This document shows, piece by piece, positions 36,372-47,459 of a stretch of 64,000 nucleotides of DNA. Made by a program: the position numbers and the translations under genes. How positions within the stretch are numbered: the stretch's first letter is position 1; the number at the start of each line of letters is the position of its first letter. The notes below the pieces were generated by a model. The model saw only the letters and a program-made list of their open reading frames with translations. It was not told the DNA's origin and did not search any database. The stretch lies in the NCBI GenBank assembly GCA_003952965.2, contig CM025849.1, positions 15,713,297 to 15,777,296 on the forward strand, in the 5' to 3' direction. The stretch comes from Morella rubra (lineage: Eukaryota; Streptophyta; Magnoliopsida; Fagales; Myricaceae).

Positions 36372-39300
36372 AATTGTGGTTGTTAGCCCTTTGTTGGATG
36401 GCACAGACTACCTTTCATGGAGCCAGTCAATCACACTGGCGATTTTCATAAAAAATAAGTTGGGTTTTTTGGATGGCACTGTAGCAATTCCAGAAATCAG
36501 TGATAACTTATACATACCATGGTTGAGATGCAACAACATGATTCTCTCATGGATCTTGAACTCTATCACTGAAGACATTGCTTCCAATGTTCTTTACATT
36601 AACTCTGCAAAGGCTGTATGGGAGGTGCTTAAGGAGAGGTTCGGTCAGCCCAATGATGCCAGGATCTATCATCTTCATCATCAATTGAGCTCCATTGTGC
36701 GGGGCAGTCAATCTGTGAGTGAGTACTTTACTCAGCTTAATGGTATTTGGGCTGAACTTAGCAATTATAGGCCATTACCTTGCTGTTCATGTGGTCTATG
36801 TACCTGCAATGCTCTTGAACTTGCTGGAGATCTTCAACAGAAGGACTATGTATTCTTAATGGGACTGAGTGAATCTTTTGACAATGTTAGAGGATAGATC
36901 ATACTTATGAGTCCAATATCATCATTAGATAAGACTTACTCGTTGGCTTTGAAAGAAGAAAGACAGAAGTTGGCCCGCAACCTTGTTTTGCCCAATTCAG
37001 AAGGTTCTGCTTTAGCTGCATATCAGAGTTTTTCTAAAAGGAAGGAGAAGTCAGATCTTACTTGCACTCACTATGGAAAATCTGGGCATAATAGAGACAA
37101 ATGTTATAGATTAATCGGGTTTCCTCCAAATTTCAAGTTTACAAAATCCAAGTTCAATGCTAATGCCAATGCTAGTGGTGTTGTAGGAAATCATTCTGCT
37201 CATCAAGCTATGTCTCATATGGCTTAGTCAGACACTCCTCAATTAACTCTTACTCAAGGACAGATTCAGCATCTACTAGCCTTGGCTAACACTCAGTTTC
37301 CTCAGCTCAGCATGGGGTCCTCGAATGCTTACAAGGAGCCCCTATAGTCACCTCATCTCCCTCAAAAACTGTCCAACCTAACAGCACTGACACTTCCACC
37401 TCAGCCCCTCCTTGCATCAATATGGCAGGTATGGATTTCTCTTTTTCAGCAACTTCAAGTTTTTCCATGCCTCCTTTTCATCAATCACCCACTAATCCAC
37501 ATAATACACCTTGGATTGTCGACACTAGAGCTACCGACCACATGGTTTGCTCCATTTATCACCTCACAAACATTACTTCTGTCACTCAAACCTTCATTCA
37601 CTTACCCAATGGCACTCATGCACAAGCCACACACATTGGTACTGTCAAGCTCTCGGATTCTCTCACTCTTAGTCATGTCCTGTGTGTGCCTTCTTTTAAT
37701 TTCAACCTCATCTCAGTTAGCAAAATCACTCGCAACCCCAATACTTGTCTCATTTTCTCTCAAAATTTTTGTTTCATCCAGGTCCTCTCTACATGGACGA
37801 CGATTGGACTTGCTAAAGTCCATCAAGGTTTATATTTTTTGCTCTTGGGCTCACTTAGCAACTCTACCACGCCTCCTCCTTTTGCTGTCAGCTGCAACAA
37901 TGTCACTACTCATCCAATTTTCGATTTGTGGCATTTTAGGCTAGGTCACTTGTCAAGTCAGAGATTGAACCTGATTCAATCTTCTGCAACTCATGTAACT
38001 AGTTCTGAGAATTTAAAATGTGTTGTCTGCCCTTTAGCCAAGCAGAAGCGAAATTCTTTTCATTCCAGTGTTACTCACAGCTCTTATCCTTTTGATTTAA
38101 TACATTGTGATATTTGGGAGCCTTATTCTCAGGCTTGTTTACAAGCTTCACATTACTTTCTCACTATTGTGGATGATTATACTTGAGTTACTCGGGTCTA
38201 TCTAATGAAATTCAAATCTGAAACCTGAACTCTCATACAATCATTCTTTCATCTTATTTCCACACAATTCGATACCACAGTCAAGAAGATAAGAACAGAC
38301 TATGGTATTGAATTTTAGATGCCAAATTTTTACAATTCCAACAGAGTTTTATATCAAAAGTCTTGTGTTTACACTCCTCAACAAAATGGTGTTGTTGAGC
38401 GAAAACACCAACACCTCTTGAATGTTGCTCGAGCTCTCCTTTTTCAACCTTCTCTCCCCTTAAAATTTTGGGGTGATGCCATTCTCACAGCCACATACTT
38501 AATCAACCGAATCCCTACTCCCATTCTCCAAAACAAATCACCCTATGAGATGCTTTTTACCATGCCTCCTTTATATGATCATCTTAGGGTATTTCGATGT
38601 TTATGTTATGCTACTACTAATAAGCATCATCGCAGTAAATTTGATCCTAGAGCTAAGAAGTGTGTGTTCCTCGGCTGCCTAGTGGGAGGAAAGGGATACA
38701 AGCTTTATGATTTAACTGATCATTCCATTTTCATTGTTAGAGATGTCACATTTCATGAGTCCACATTTTCTTTTTTCTCTGATCCGAGAGCTTCCCATTT
38801 CCAAAGTTCACCAAATTCTGTTTTACCTATTGGAGCTCCTCTTCCCAGCCCTGTTTTCTCTTTTCCACACACACACAACCTTCCACACCTACGGCACCAA
38901 CACTTCCCACTTCACCTGCTACACCTTCACATGAGCCATCTTCTCCACCTTTACTTTTAAATCCACCAGTTCTTGAGTCTCCTAGTACTTCCAGCTCTCT
39001 CATTCCACAAACTTTAACTCTTTCTCTTAGGAGATCCACCCGAGCCCACCACCCTCCCAGCTACTTGCAAGAGTATCACTGTCAAGTAGCTGGGAAATCA
39101 CCTCCCATATCAGCTCCTCATATCTGTACAGACCACCCTTTTCACTCGCACCTGTCATATAGTCATTTATCTGCCTCTCACAAAGCGCTCTCTTTATCCT
39201 TGCATCATGAACCTCATACTTATGCTGAAGCTATCACCTCCAAGAACTGGCGAGATGCCATTGAAACTGAATTGAGTGCTCTTAAATACAACAATACTTG

Positions 39301-41038
39301 GACTGTTACCACTTTACCTCTAGGAAAGACAACTATTGGCTGTAAATTTGTCTACAAGATCAAGCTAAAATCAGATGGTTCTCTTGAGAGATATAAAGGC
39401 CATCTAGTGGCTAAGGGCCACACACAAAAAGAAAGGTTTGACTACCAAGAGACTTTCAGTCCTGTTGCAAAAATGACCACCATTTGTGTCTTTCTTGCAT
39501 TGGCTTCGATTCATAATTGGCACCTCTCTCAACTTGATGTTCAAAATGCCTTCCTCCATAGAGATTTGGATGAAGATATATAGATGGAACTTACACCCGA
39601 TGTTTCCTCCGCTCTTGTTGGTATTGGTTTTCACCAATCTCTATCAGATTATTCACTTTTTACCAAGCAAACTTCAGATGGTTTTATTGCTGTTCTTATA
39701 CATGTTGACGACCTTATTGTGGGAAGTACTACCTTGTTTGCCATTCAGTCCTTAAAGCATTACCTTCACAACAAGTTTAAAATCAAAGACCTGGGTGCTC
39801 TTAAATATTTTCTTGGTTTAGAAGTGGCAAGCTTTTCTTCTGGAATCCACATCTGCCAAAGGAAATACACCCTTGAATTGCTTGAAGAATCTAGTCTTCT
39901 GGGCAATAAAATTGTCTCTACTCCCATTGAACTTAACCACAGAGTGTCACATTGTACAAATCATTTACTTGAAGATATCATTGCCTATAGAAGATTGATT
40001 GGAAAATTGATTTACCTCAACATTACTTGGCCTGACATCACCTACACATTGAATGTTTTGAGTCAATTCATAGACAAACCAGCACAAGTTCATCTACAGG
40101 AAGCTTATCGAGTCCTTAAATATCTCAAGGGATCGATAGGGTAAGGTATTTTCTTGTCTTCTCAGTCCCCTTTGCACTTGAAGGCTTTTAGGGACTCTAA
40201 CTGGGCTGCTTGCCCTGATACTCGAAGATTAGTAATTGGTTTCTGTGTTTTTATTGATGACTCTTTGATTAGCTGGAAATCCAAGAAACAAGCCACGGTA
40301 TCTCGTTCATCTGTAGAGGCTGAATATCGTGCCTTAGCTCACACCTCTTGTGAGATTGTTTGGTTACTTGCTTTACTTAAGGATTTCCATATTCAACATT
40401 CACAGCCTGCTCTCCTATACTGTGACAACCAGGCGGCCATACACCTTACCAAGAACCCTATTTTCTACGAGCAAACTAAGCATGTTGAATTGGATTATCA
40501 TTTTGTAAGGGAAAAGGTCCTTGCTGGTATTATTTCCCCCATTCATGTGATCTCACGTTTCCAATTGGCAGACGTACTTACTAAGACACTACCTACTGCC
40601 AATTTCTTATCGTTACTGTCCAAGATGGGCATCATGAACTTTTTATGCCCATCTTGAGGGGGAGTATCAAAGGAAGCAGATTTTCCAGCTTAGCAAAAGC
40701 TCTCCTATAGAGGATTCCTCCTCTTCCTTTCCAGATGTCAGGCATTGTGCTACCGAGCTGTAGCCTCTTGCCATGTAGCCATCTGCACCCATATACTCTC
40801 CAGATGTAGCACTCACGTTGATTCTCTTTTTGTTTGCTCTTTTATTTCTTTGCCACATATGTACTTATTTCTCTTTTTTACGTTTGTACCCTTTGTATTT
40901 GCCTTTCTCTTTCCCTTTTGCATATAAGCTTACACTGTATAGAAAGCCAAGATATTCGAATACAACGGGATTCTCATTTTTCTCTTGCTCTCTCTCTGTT
41001 CGGCGTCTCTGGTTTCTAACCTCTCTGGGTTCTAACAT
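36372..41038 (+). mobile_element. 5'-truncated Ty1/copia element in intron 1 of TMEM209 copy 1
   Basis: Plus-strand order: gag (36376-36895, ending in a TAG; continues in frame from 36907), zinc knuckle with one Cys replaced by Tyr (CTHYGKSGH), protease motif with Gly replaced by Arg (VDTRATDHM), GAG-pre-integrase (LWHFRLGHLS), integrase ([16 protein letters not shown]), RT (VAKGHTQKE, LSQLDVQNAFLH, HVDD in place of the usual YVDD, a deletion after 39580), RNase H (ISWKSKKQATVSRSSVEAEY, YCDNQAAIHLTKNPIF), polypurine tract TTGAGGGGGAG (40654-40664), then a 3' LTR (about 40665-41038). The 5' LTR and the start of gag are absent. At least six stops interrupt pol and gag; several are TAG or TGA one C-to-T change from a sense codon. 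It is dead. Confidence 0.88.
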
Positions 41039-41040
41039 AC

Positions 41041-41498
41041 TCATCATCCAAGCTTCTAATTTTACTCGAAGAAAACCCCCTACTAATCCCTAAGACATTG
41101 ACCATCCGAATTTTCCCCAAATCAATAATCCAATTATTCCTCTAAACGTAACTAATACAGGAAAGCAATAGAAGCAATTTTCAAGTTAAGACATTATGCT
41201 CTCAATCCAAATTCCATAATGCCTGACCTAAGGCTAAAGAACTTAATGAAAAGCCAGACTTTTTCAACGTTACTCACTCCTCGCAGTTCTTAGAAATAAC
41301 GTAGCATTTGCTAAACATTTAGCTCTTGAAGGAAGCATGCAAAACGAGTTTCAAACACTGTGCCGTTTCGCATTGATTTGATGTATGACAAGCGAGAATC
41401 TAAACTACTGAAACTAAAAGGAATAAAGAAAATGAAAAATGATGCCCTAGTTTTCCAGCGTAATTACAACGGATAGGATTAGGTAAAGCAATTCGTAC
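41041..41498 (-). other. Remaining intron 1 of TMEM209 copy 1
   Basis: Sequence between the copia LTR and exon 1. No separate gene was seen. Confidence 0.5.
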
Positions 41499-41939
41499 TT
41501 GGAAATAATGGTAAGAAGGGCGAAGGCGGAGGCAGAGGCAGAGGAGAAAGAGAAGATGCAAAGGAGGGCGTAATTGGAAGGTCGGAGACTTTCGGAGGTA
41601 AGGGCAGCGGAGAGAGCGGCGTTCTGGTACACAGAGAACTTGGAGGGCTTCGGTGGAGGCAAGGAGCCTTGGTCTCTCGCGCCTCCAGAGTCCATGGCCA
41701 CTGAAATGGGTTAGCGGCTAGGGTTTTGTAGGAGCAGAAGCAGAGAGAGAGATTGAGAGAGACAGAGATAGTTTGGGCTATGGAATCATGTCGTCAGGGA
41801 GTGGGAAAGGTTACATCCAAAGTCTCAGGGCTCTCAGGCCGGAGCTTTGAGTTGCAAAGTTTAAATGCTTTTGCTTTGGTGGGAATCTAGGATTTGGGAG
41901 CAATGCAAAATATTGCCACCGAGGGTGTGGAATTTGCTT

Positions 41940-43020
41940 CCGCGGATTCACTGTTCTTTAGAGGTTGTTGCTTTGCTTCTATGTCTTGATAAACCAATTA
42001 CAACTATCTTCCAACCAAAGTCAAAGGGAGACTTAGAACCTTGATCCTTTTGATCAAAGGTTGAAGGTGGTGCTGGTGAGTGCTTGGAATCTTTTTCATG
42101 TGGTGTAGGTCTTGTGATATTATTGTAGGAGACATGAAAGACCACTAGCCAATTAAGTTGCATCAGTTGTGGAGGTATAATCTCTCCAAACAACATGTTC
42201 TGAGAAAGGTCCAATGATTCGAATTGTATCAAGTTTCCCAAAAATAATGGAACACAACCCAAGAGAGTATTATTAAAAAGGTTGAGCACTCAAAGTCTTT
42301 CAAAATTTCCTAATAACTTTGGAATTTCTACTCCAAATCTTTTATACAAGAAATCAATGATTGCCATGTCATCTTTAATCTTATGATATTCCAACCTTAT
42401 GCCTTTATTTATTATTGTAACTGAGTAGTCGACTTTGCTCTTCATGTATTACAACTGATTTGAACCTGCAATTTTCATGGCATTAGATTGTAGGAGATTT
42501 CTTGCAAGCAAACTTGTAGAGAAATTGTTGTTATAGAGGTCAAGGATATGCACTTCTAACATTGTGATTTCGACATTCCTTGTTGCACCATGGAATCCAT
42601 TAAAATGAAGAACAAGAATCTTCAACTGGGAAAGAGTTTTCAAGCAAAATGAAAAGGTATCATCAATATGATTATTGTTAATATTAAGATACTCTAGCAG
42701 TATACATTTGGCCAGTGATCTAGCAGTTGACCCTTTAGTTGGTTCTAACTTAAGTCAATCATATGCAAATTGAATTCTTTTGCCCATATATGTTTCTTAG
42801 TACGACAATGACTTGTAAAGAATGACTTAAGTTACCCAAACATGGATAAAAGCATGCCACACAAATTGTTCTTGGACAAATCAAGTAGCTCGAGCAACCT
42901 CAAATTGTAAAAAGTTTGTGAGATTCCTCCGGTCAATAGATTATGTCGTTGATAATACCAAGGTTGGACCCTTGAAGCGTTTTTAGATATTGTTGAAAGC
43001 CATTGAGAGTGTTGTTAGAA
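41940..43020 (-). pseudogene. LRR receptor-like protein, 3' fragment
   Basis: Minus-strand pieces parallel the RLP copy at 47460-50056: ISNNTLNGFQQYL near 43010, QLKILVLHFNGFHGA (about 42620), NLIQFESLDLSQNMLFGEI (42230-42170), and the start of the membrane segment FGWKIVVIG (about 42000), after which the remaining C-terminus is lost. Several stops and frameshifts separate the pieces. It is truncated at 43020 by unrelated repeat-like DNA, and only the C-terminal LRRs remain. Confidence 0.75.
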
Positions 43021-44181
43021 ATAGGCTTAAATACACCACAGGTCCCCTATGGTATTGGCTTAAGTACGAATCTTGTACCTCATTCTGCTTGATCGTTTTC
43101 TGTGCACCAGCCCCAGGTTTTATCCATATGGTTGGTTGTCCATTTCCATCTTCTAGCTTGAAATTGTGGATGATATGATGCACTTTTTTCTTCCTTTACT
43201 GTGTTTCCAGAAAAGTTCTTGCTCTAAAGCACTATAGCTTGAGTGTGAGAACTTCGAACACTTCTTGGGTTTTCTTTAAAGCCATAATCAGCCAGAAAAA
43301 ATTTTCGTCTTAAAACTTTAGTTCTAACAGGTTCTAACAGAGTGTTTTGATGTTGTCAATGCATTAATGAATTCCATCAATGGTACGGAGAATTAGTCAA
43401 TGCATTAATAGTGTTATTATAAAAAGAAGAAAAAGTAAAATTGAGCCATTAATAGATTGTTTAATGTCAACTAGGTCATTGATGAAATTCATTAATATGT
43501 TGGCAATATCAAAACCCTTGTTAGGAATTGTTAGGACTAAAGCTTTAGACACAACTTTTTTTTTTAGTTTTTTATCTCAAGAGCCTTCAAAACCCATTTA
43601 GTCTTTTCACCCATTTTTCGTCTTGTGCTTTGACTATTTTTTAGAAGGGTGTAAAATCTAGGGACTAAAAAGGTTTTTAACCCATTATTTAGTATGAGAT
43701 TACAATCTAATTTGCTACTCTTAAATGAGATTCAACCAAAGTTTGAGGGAGTAAAAAAGATTAAAAAGATTCGGCTTATATTTGTAAGTTTCACAAAAGT
43801 ATGAGATCCACTTGATGGCTTTGAAAAATTAGGAGAGGATAAATTTTAATCAAGCTCTAGTTATGTCCAATATGCTACTAACAAAGTCCATCTGATTTGG
43901 AAAAATATTCTACCTACTTACAAAAGTGGTTCGAGGCTACAGAAGCCATAAGTGTTAAGGAGAAGGTGGGCTTGGGATTTGGATTGCACTTGAAATTGGA
44001 TTCGAGGTAGATGTGGGCAGATCCAATCCTGTAAGGCCCAGCTCTTTTGCACCTATTTGGCATATATGTGATATAATATAAATATTACTCCGTGAAGTTT
44101 CTTGCTTTTAATTTATTCTTTGCACTTCTTTGATTCTCCTACATTTTAAATATGTGATTATATATTTTTTTTTATATATAA
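43021..44181. other. Repeat-rich intergenic region
   Basis: It begins with a motif common in plant repeats (CTTAAATACACCACAGGTCC). Small ORFs such as the one at 43380 show no recognised domain. Confidence 0.4.
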
Positions 44182-47167
44182 TGTAACGTCCCTCCCTTGT
44201 ATATTCCACCTGTTGTGACGTATAATATATAGGGCTAAAGATGATCGGGGCAAGCCTGTAAAATCCTGGTAAGACAGCCTGGCAGTTGCACTTCCGGGCT
44301 GATTGCACGCCGGGATGAATAAGACTAACATAGCAGAGCTCTCGACCCCGAGCGAGTTTGAGCTCTCGACCTCCGAGGAGTTTGAGTTCTCGACCCGAGC
44401 AAGCAGTTCTCTTGAGACCCTCTCGTAGTTTAGTTCTCCCCGAGCAGCATGTTTGAGGTCTGAGCCAGTTTAAGCTCTACCAATCTCGTCTCGACCAGTT
44501 TGCAGCTTGAGACTCAAACAACCCCGAGTAGTTTAGTTCTCGACCCCGAGCAGTTTGAGCTCTTGACCCTGAATAGTTTAGTTCTCGACCCCGAATAGTT
44601 TAGTTCTCCCCCAGCAGTAAGCCCGAGAGTTGAGTTCTCGCCTTTTTATGTTGCTCCTCCCAACATGTTTTTAATGCCCTTTTCCATTTTTTTAACTTTT
44701 ATCCTCCTTTTCTGTTCGCCTAGATGAAGTTTGGCCATTGTTCTCTTTTTTGATGTTGCTTGCAAAATAGTTTACAGAACTTGTTGCAGACGTGTGAATA
44801 TAAAGTGATTGGTGATCTATTATCTCTCTAGCCTCTAATATAGACTGGTCAGGGGGAGTTCACCGTGAATTCATTGTTTTCTGCTTATTATTATCAACTA
44901 GAGAGAATAAGAGGAAGAGACGTCCTAGCACTCCGAGACATAAAGAAACTGAGAACTTTCACCAAACTGATAGAGAGAAAGGAAGGGAGAGTGACGGGAG
45001 AGAGACCAGCATACCGAAAGAAAAGAGGAAGGAGAAACCAAAGGAAAAAGTGACCGAGGTAGTCTCGGTCTGCACCTTTTCCTTCCCATTAGCTTTTATC
45101 TCTTCTTTTTCTAACATAGTGTCTTACTGTTTAGGTGTTTTTATTCAAGGAAATGTAGTATAAACTCGACTGAGGTAAGGGTGAGCTAGTTTACATTACA
45201 TGGGATCAGTAATAAGGAATAGGCATAGGCATGTAGGAGAAATAATGAGGGAAGTGGAAAAAGAAATACATAAGTTGAATATACTGACCTAGCTAAACCC
45301 TAGGATCCTTGAACCTAGTCCTCAGTGGATTTAGAAAAACAACCGAGTCACATAAGTTGTTGGACTTGCCTATTTTAGCATGTTATGTTTATTGAGTTTT
45401 AATAAACCCTTTGCTGTCCAAAAAGTCCCCATGAAATCCTTAGAGTTTTGGCCTAGAAATTTTTGGACGTGTAGTATATGGTCACAGTAGGTCCAGTAAA
45501 AATTTCAGCTCAATCGGAGGTCGGAAAGGTCGAAAATGCCCCTGGACGTCTCTAAGAGTAATTTCAGCATTTCACACAAAATTTAGGGTAAAAAGGTCTG
45601 AACTGGATCAATAATTTGATGGTTGTATAGAGCATGAAAAATAGATGGAGAAGCCCAAAATTGAGTCCAAACAGAGTAGAAGTAGGGGCTCAAATCACAA
45701 AAGCCCGTTTAGTGGCCTAAATGGACTTTAGGCCCGTTAACCCTAAACAAGCCCAGAATATTATAAAACTTAAGGATAGACCTGGTAAGGTCTAAGAAGG
45801 CCCAAAAAGCCTCCATGTGAAAACTTAGGGGAGATTGACCATTTAATGTTAATTTCCATATTTTATTACTTATGTCCAACGTATCTTCATGCCAAATCTT
45901 ACAGTTTATTGATGGATATTTATGAATTGTACATCTGTTATGTGTATTGCCATATAACATCAACATATCATGGGTATGGGGACACTGTGACCGAAATGAT
46001 CGAAATGAAACCCATACCCAAAGGTGGTCCTATGATCAAGGTGACGGTACCGTTCACAGTGGGATAGTACAAGCCACCACTGAAAGGATAGTGGTTGGTA
46101 TCCCTGGCATTGAAACAAAGTACGCTTGACAGGGTCCTGGTGTCGGGGCACAGGACAGTCCTAGAGGAAAGGAGGGACGCACAACCCTAACTCTGGGGTT
46201 AAACAGAGCGATGAAATGACACCTCGACAAACAGAAAGAGTAAAGAAAGAAAGAAAGTACAGTGATCGGGAAACAGATGCATTATTCTTGCATTGCATCA
46301 TTTCCTATTTAGTGTTATTGATGCTTACAGATTATTTTGATTATTCATGTTTATCTGTTTTGTATGGCATATTCTTTTTTTTCCCATTTTCTGAGTCAAT
46401 AGAACTCACCCCTTTTATTGTTTAATCTCTTGTATGTACTGTCGTGGACATCGGACATATCAGATGCTGACATTTATGAGCAAGCAGACTTTGGATGTTG
46501 ATCCCTACATAGTAGTGGTTAAATTATGGACTTATGTCACCGAATCTTTTGAATAATTCGTGGGGTACGAGCCTCAATGGTACCTCAAGGATCCACCTGC
46601 ATCTCCAATTCCTCAAATTGAGGATTTCGGTTTGGTCGATTTGGATATTGACACTGAGTCGAAGATTAACTAGACATCAGTGGAAGTCACTTTTTGTTTT
46701 AGGTCCTGTTACAGTTAGCCGGTTTCATGGATGTGGTAGGACAGAAAGTTGTAAACAACTTCCATTTTTGTATTTATTATCTCGTTACTTTTGTATCTTC
46801 GTAAAGGGTTTTTGTTCTTTTAAAGTGCTACCAGTATAAAAACATAGATATGTATTTGTAATTCCTTTTATTCTATCCTTCCTTACGCCACAACCTACTT
46901 TCAATTATTTTTTTTTTATCTTTAACTTTTACATCTCCTTACTTAATCCATTTTATTTTCCTTATTTAATTTAGTGTGACTTATTTGTTAAATCCCTGAA
47001 AACTATTATTTTTCCTTCCTTAATATACTTATACATTTCAATACAACATTTTTGCTAACTTATTTTTAAAGCCAGTTATCAGATTAATTCGTGTCGTAAT
47101 TTCCGCTTGTGTGCATTCCATTACGATAGGAGAGCCTAGGGGGTAAGTATTGGCACAAGGTGTGACA
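44182..47167. mobile_element. LTR related to the solo LTR at 1844-5370
   Basis: It starts TGTAACGTCCC and ends GGTGTGACA. It shares conserved blocks with the first LTR in the same order: the AAGTTGTTGGACTTGCC block, the CCCATACCCAAAGGTGGTCC to ACTCTGGGGTTAAACAGAGCG block, and the final CCGCTTGTGTGCAT block. No 5-bp target duplication is visible: TATAA is on the left and AATCC on the right. It may therefore be a solo LTR with mutated borders, or one end of a rearranged element. No internal gag or pol is attached. A variable minisatellite lies near its left end. Confidence 0.75.
44335..44640. repeat. Degenerate minisatellite inside the LTR
   Basis: About a dozen imperfect units of 20-25 bases with the core AGTTTAGTTCTCGACCCCGA. 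The first solo LTR has no counterpart at this position. Confidence 0.75.
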
Positions 47168-47459
47168 AATCCACTAACATCTGGCCATATAAAAAAAAAA
47201 GATGTATACCTAATCAGATCAATCGGCGGAGGGCTAAGAAATCATGTGCATCGCTGCTTATTTGCAACGAAACCAATGCGGTGGCCAAAGGATGTTGAAG
47301 CAGATCTACTTGCTAACAAAAAAGAACTACTTCGCTATAGTGTATCTATCACACAAGAAAAACTCTCATAACTCAAGAGGAAAATAAAACACACATACAC
47401 ATATATGTAGATCTTTTGAAAAAGACATTCTCTAAGTAGATTTCCATTTATTACTTCCG

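Larger units (their letters stand above)
34985..41695 (-). pseudogene. TMEM209-like (cytochrome b561-related) gene, copy 1, broken
   Basis: Minus-strand exons: exon 1 at 41695-41499 (ATG, PPPKPSKFSVYQNAALSAAL, donor GTACGA); exon 2 at about 35963-35432 (transmembrane segment AIQTVVGLVFFGTVFSLF, then THLTNRQLGLLGI, SRPHLTPSDVLVPLHQP); and a late exon at 35296-35003 (ELAEGTCLKNYEYLGSGEVY, LPTDSHLLLYLFCAFLEHPK, GVLPPKERFPEKY). This matches the plant membrane protein family annotated as TMEM209 or cytochrome b561-related, thought to sit at the nuclear envelope. Lesions: a one-base deletion at about 35845 relative to copy 2; a breakpoint at about 35432 that removes the rest of exon 2 and the following exons; no last exon; and a copia element in intron 1. 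The wild-type gene has more exons than remain here. Confidence 0.82.

Noticed and set aside
44865-45053. 62-codon Arg/Lys-rich ORF
   Set aside because: It lies in the purine-rich part of the LTR at 44182-47167 with no domain.
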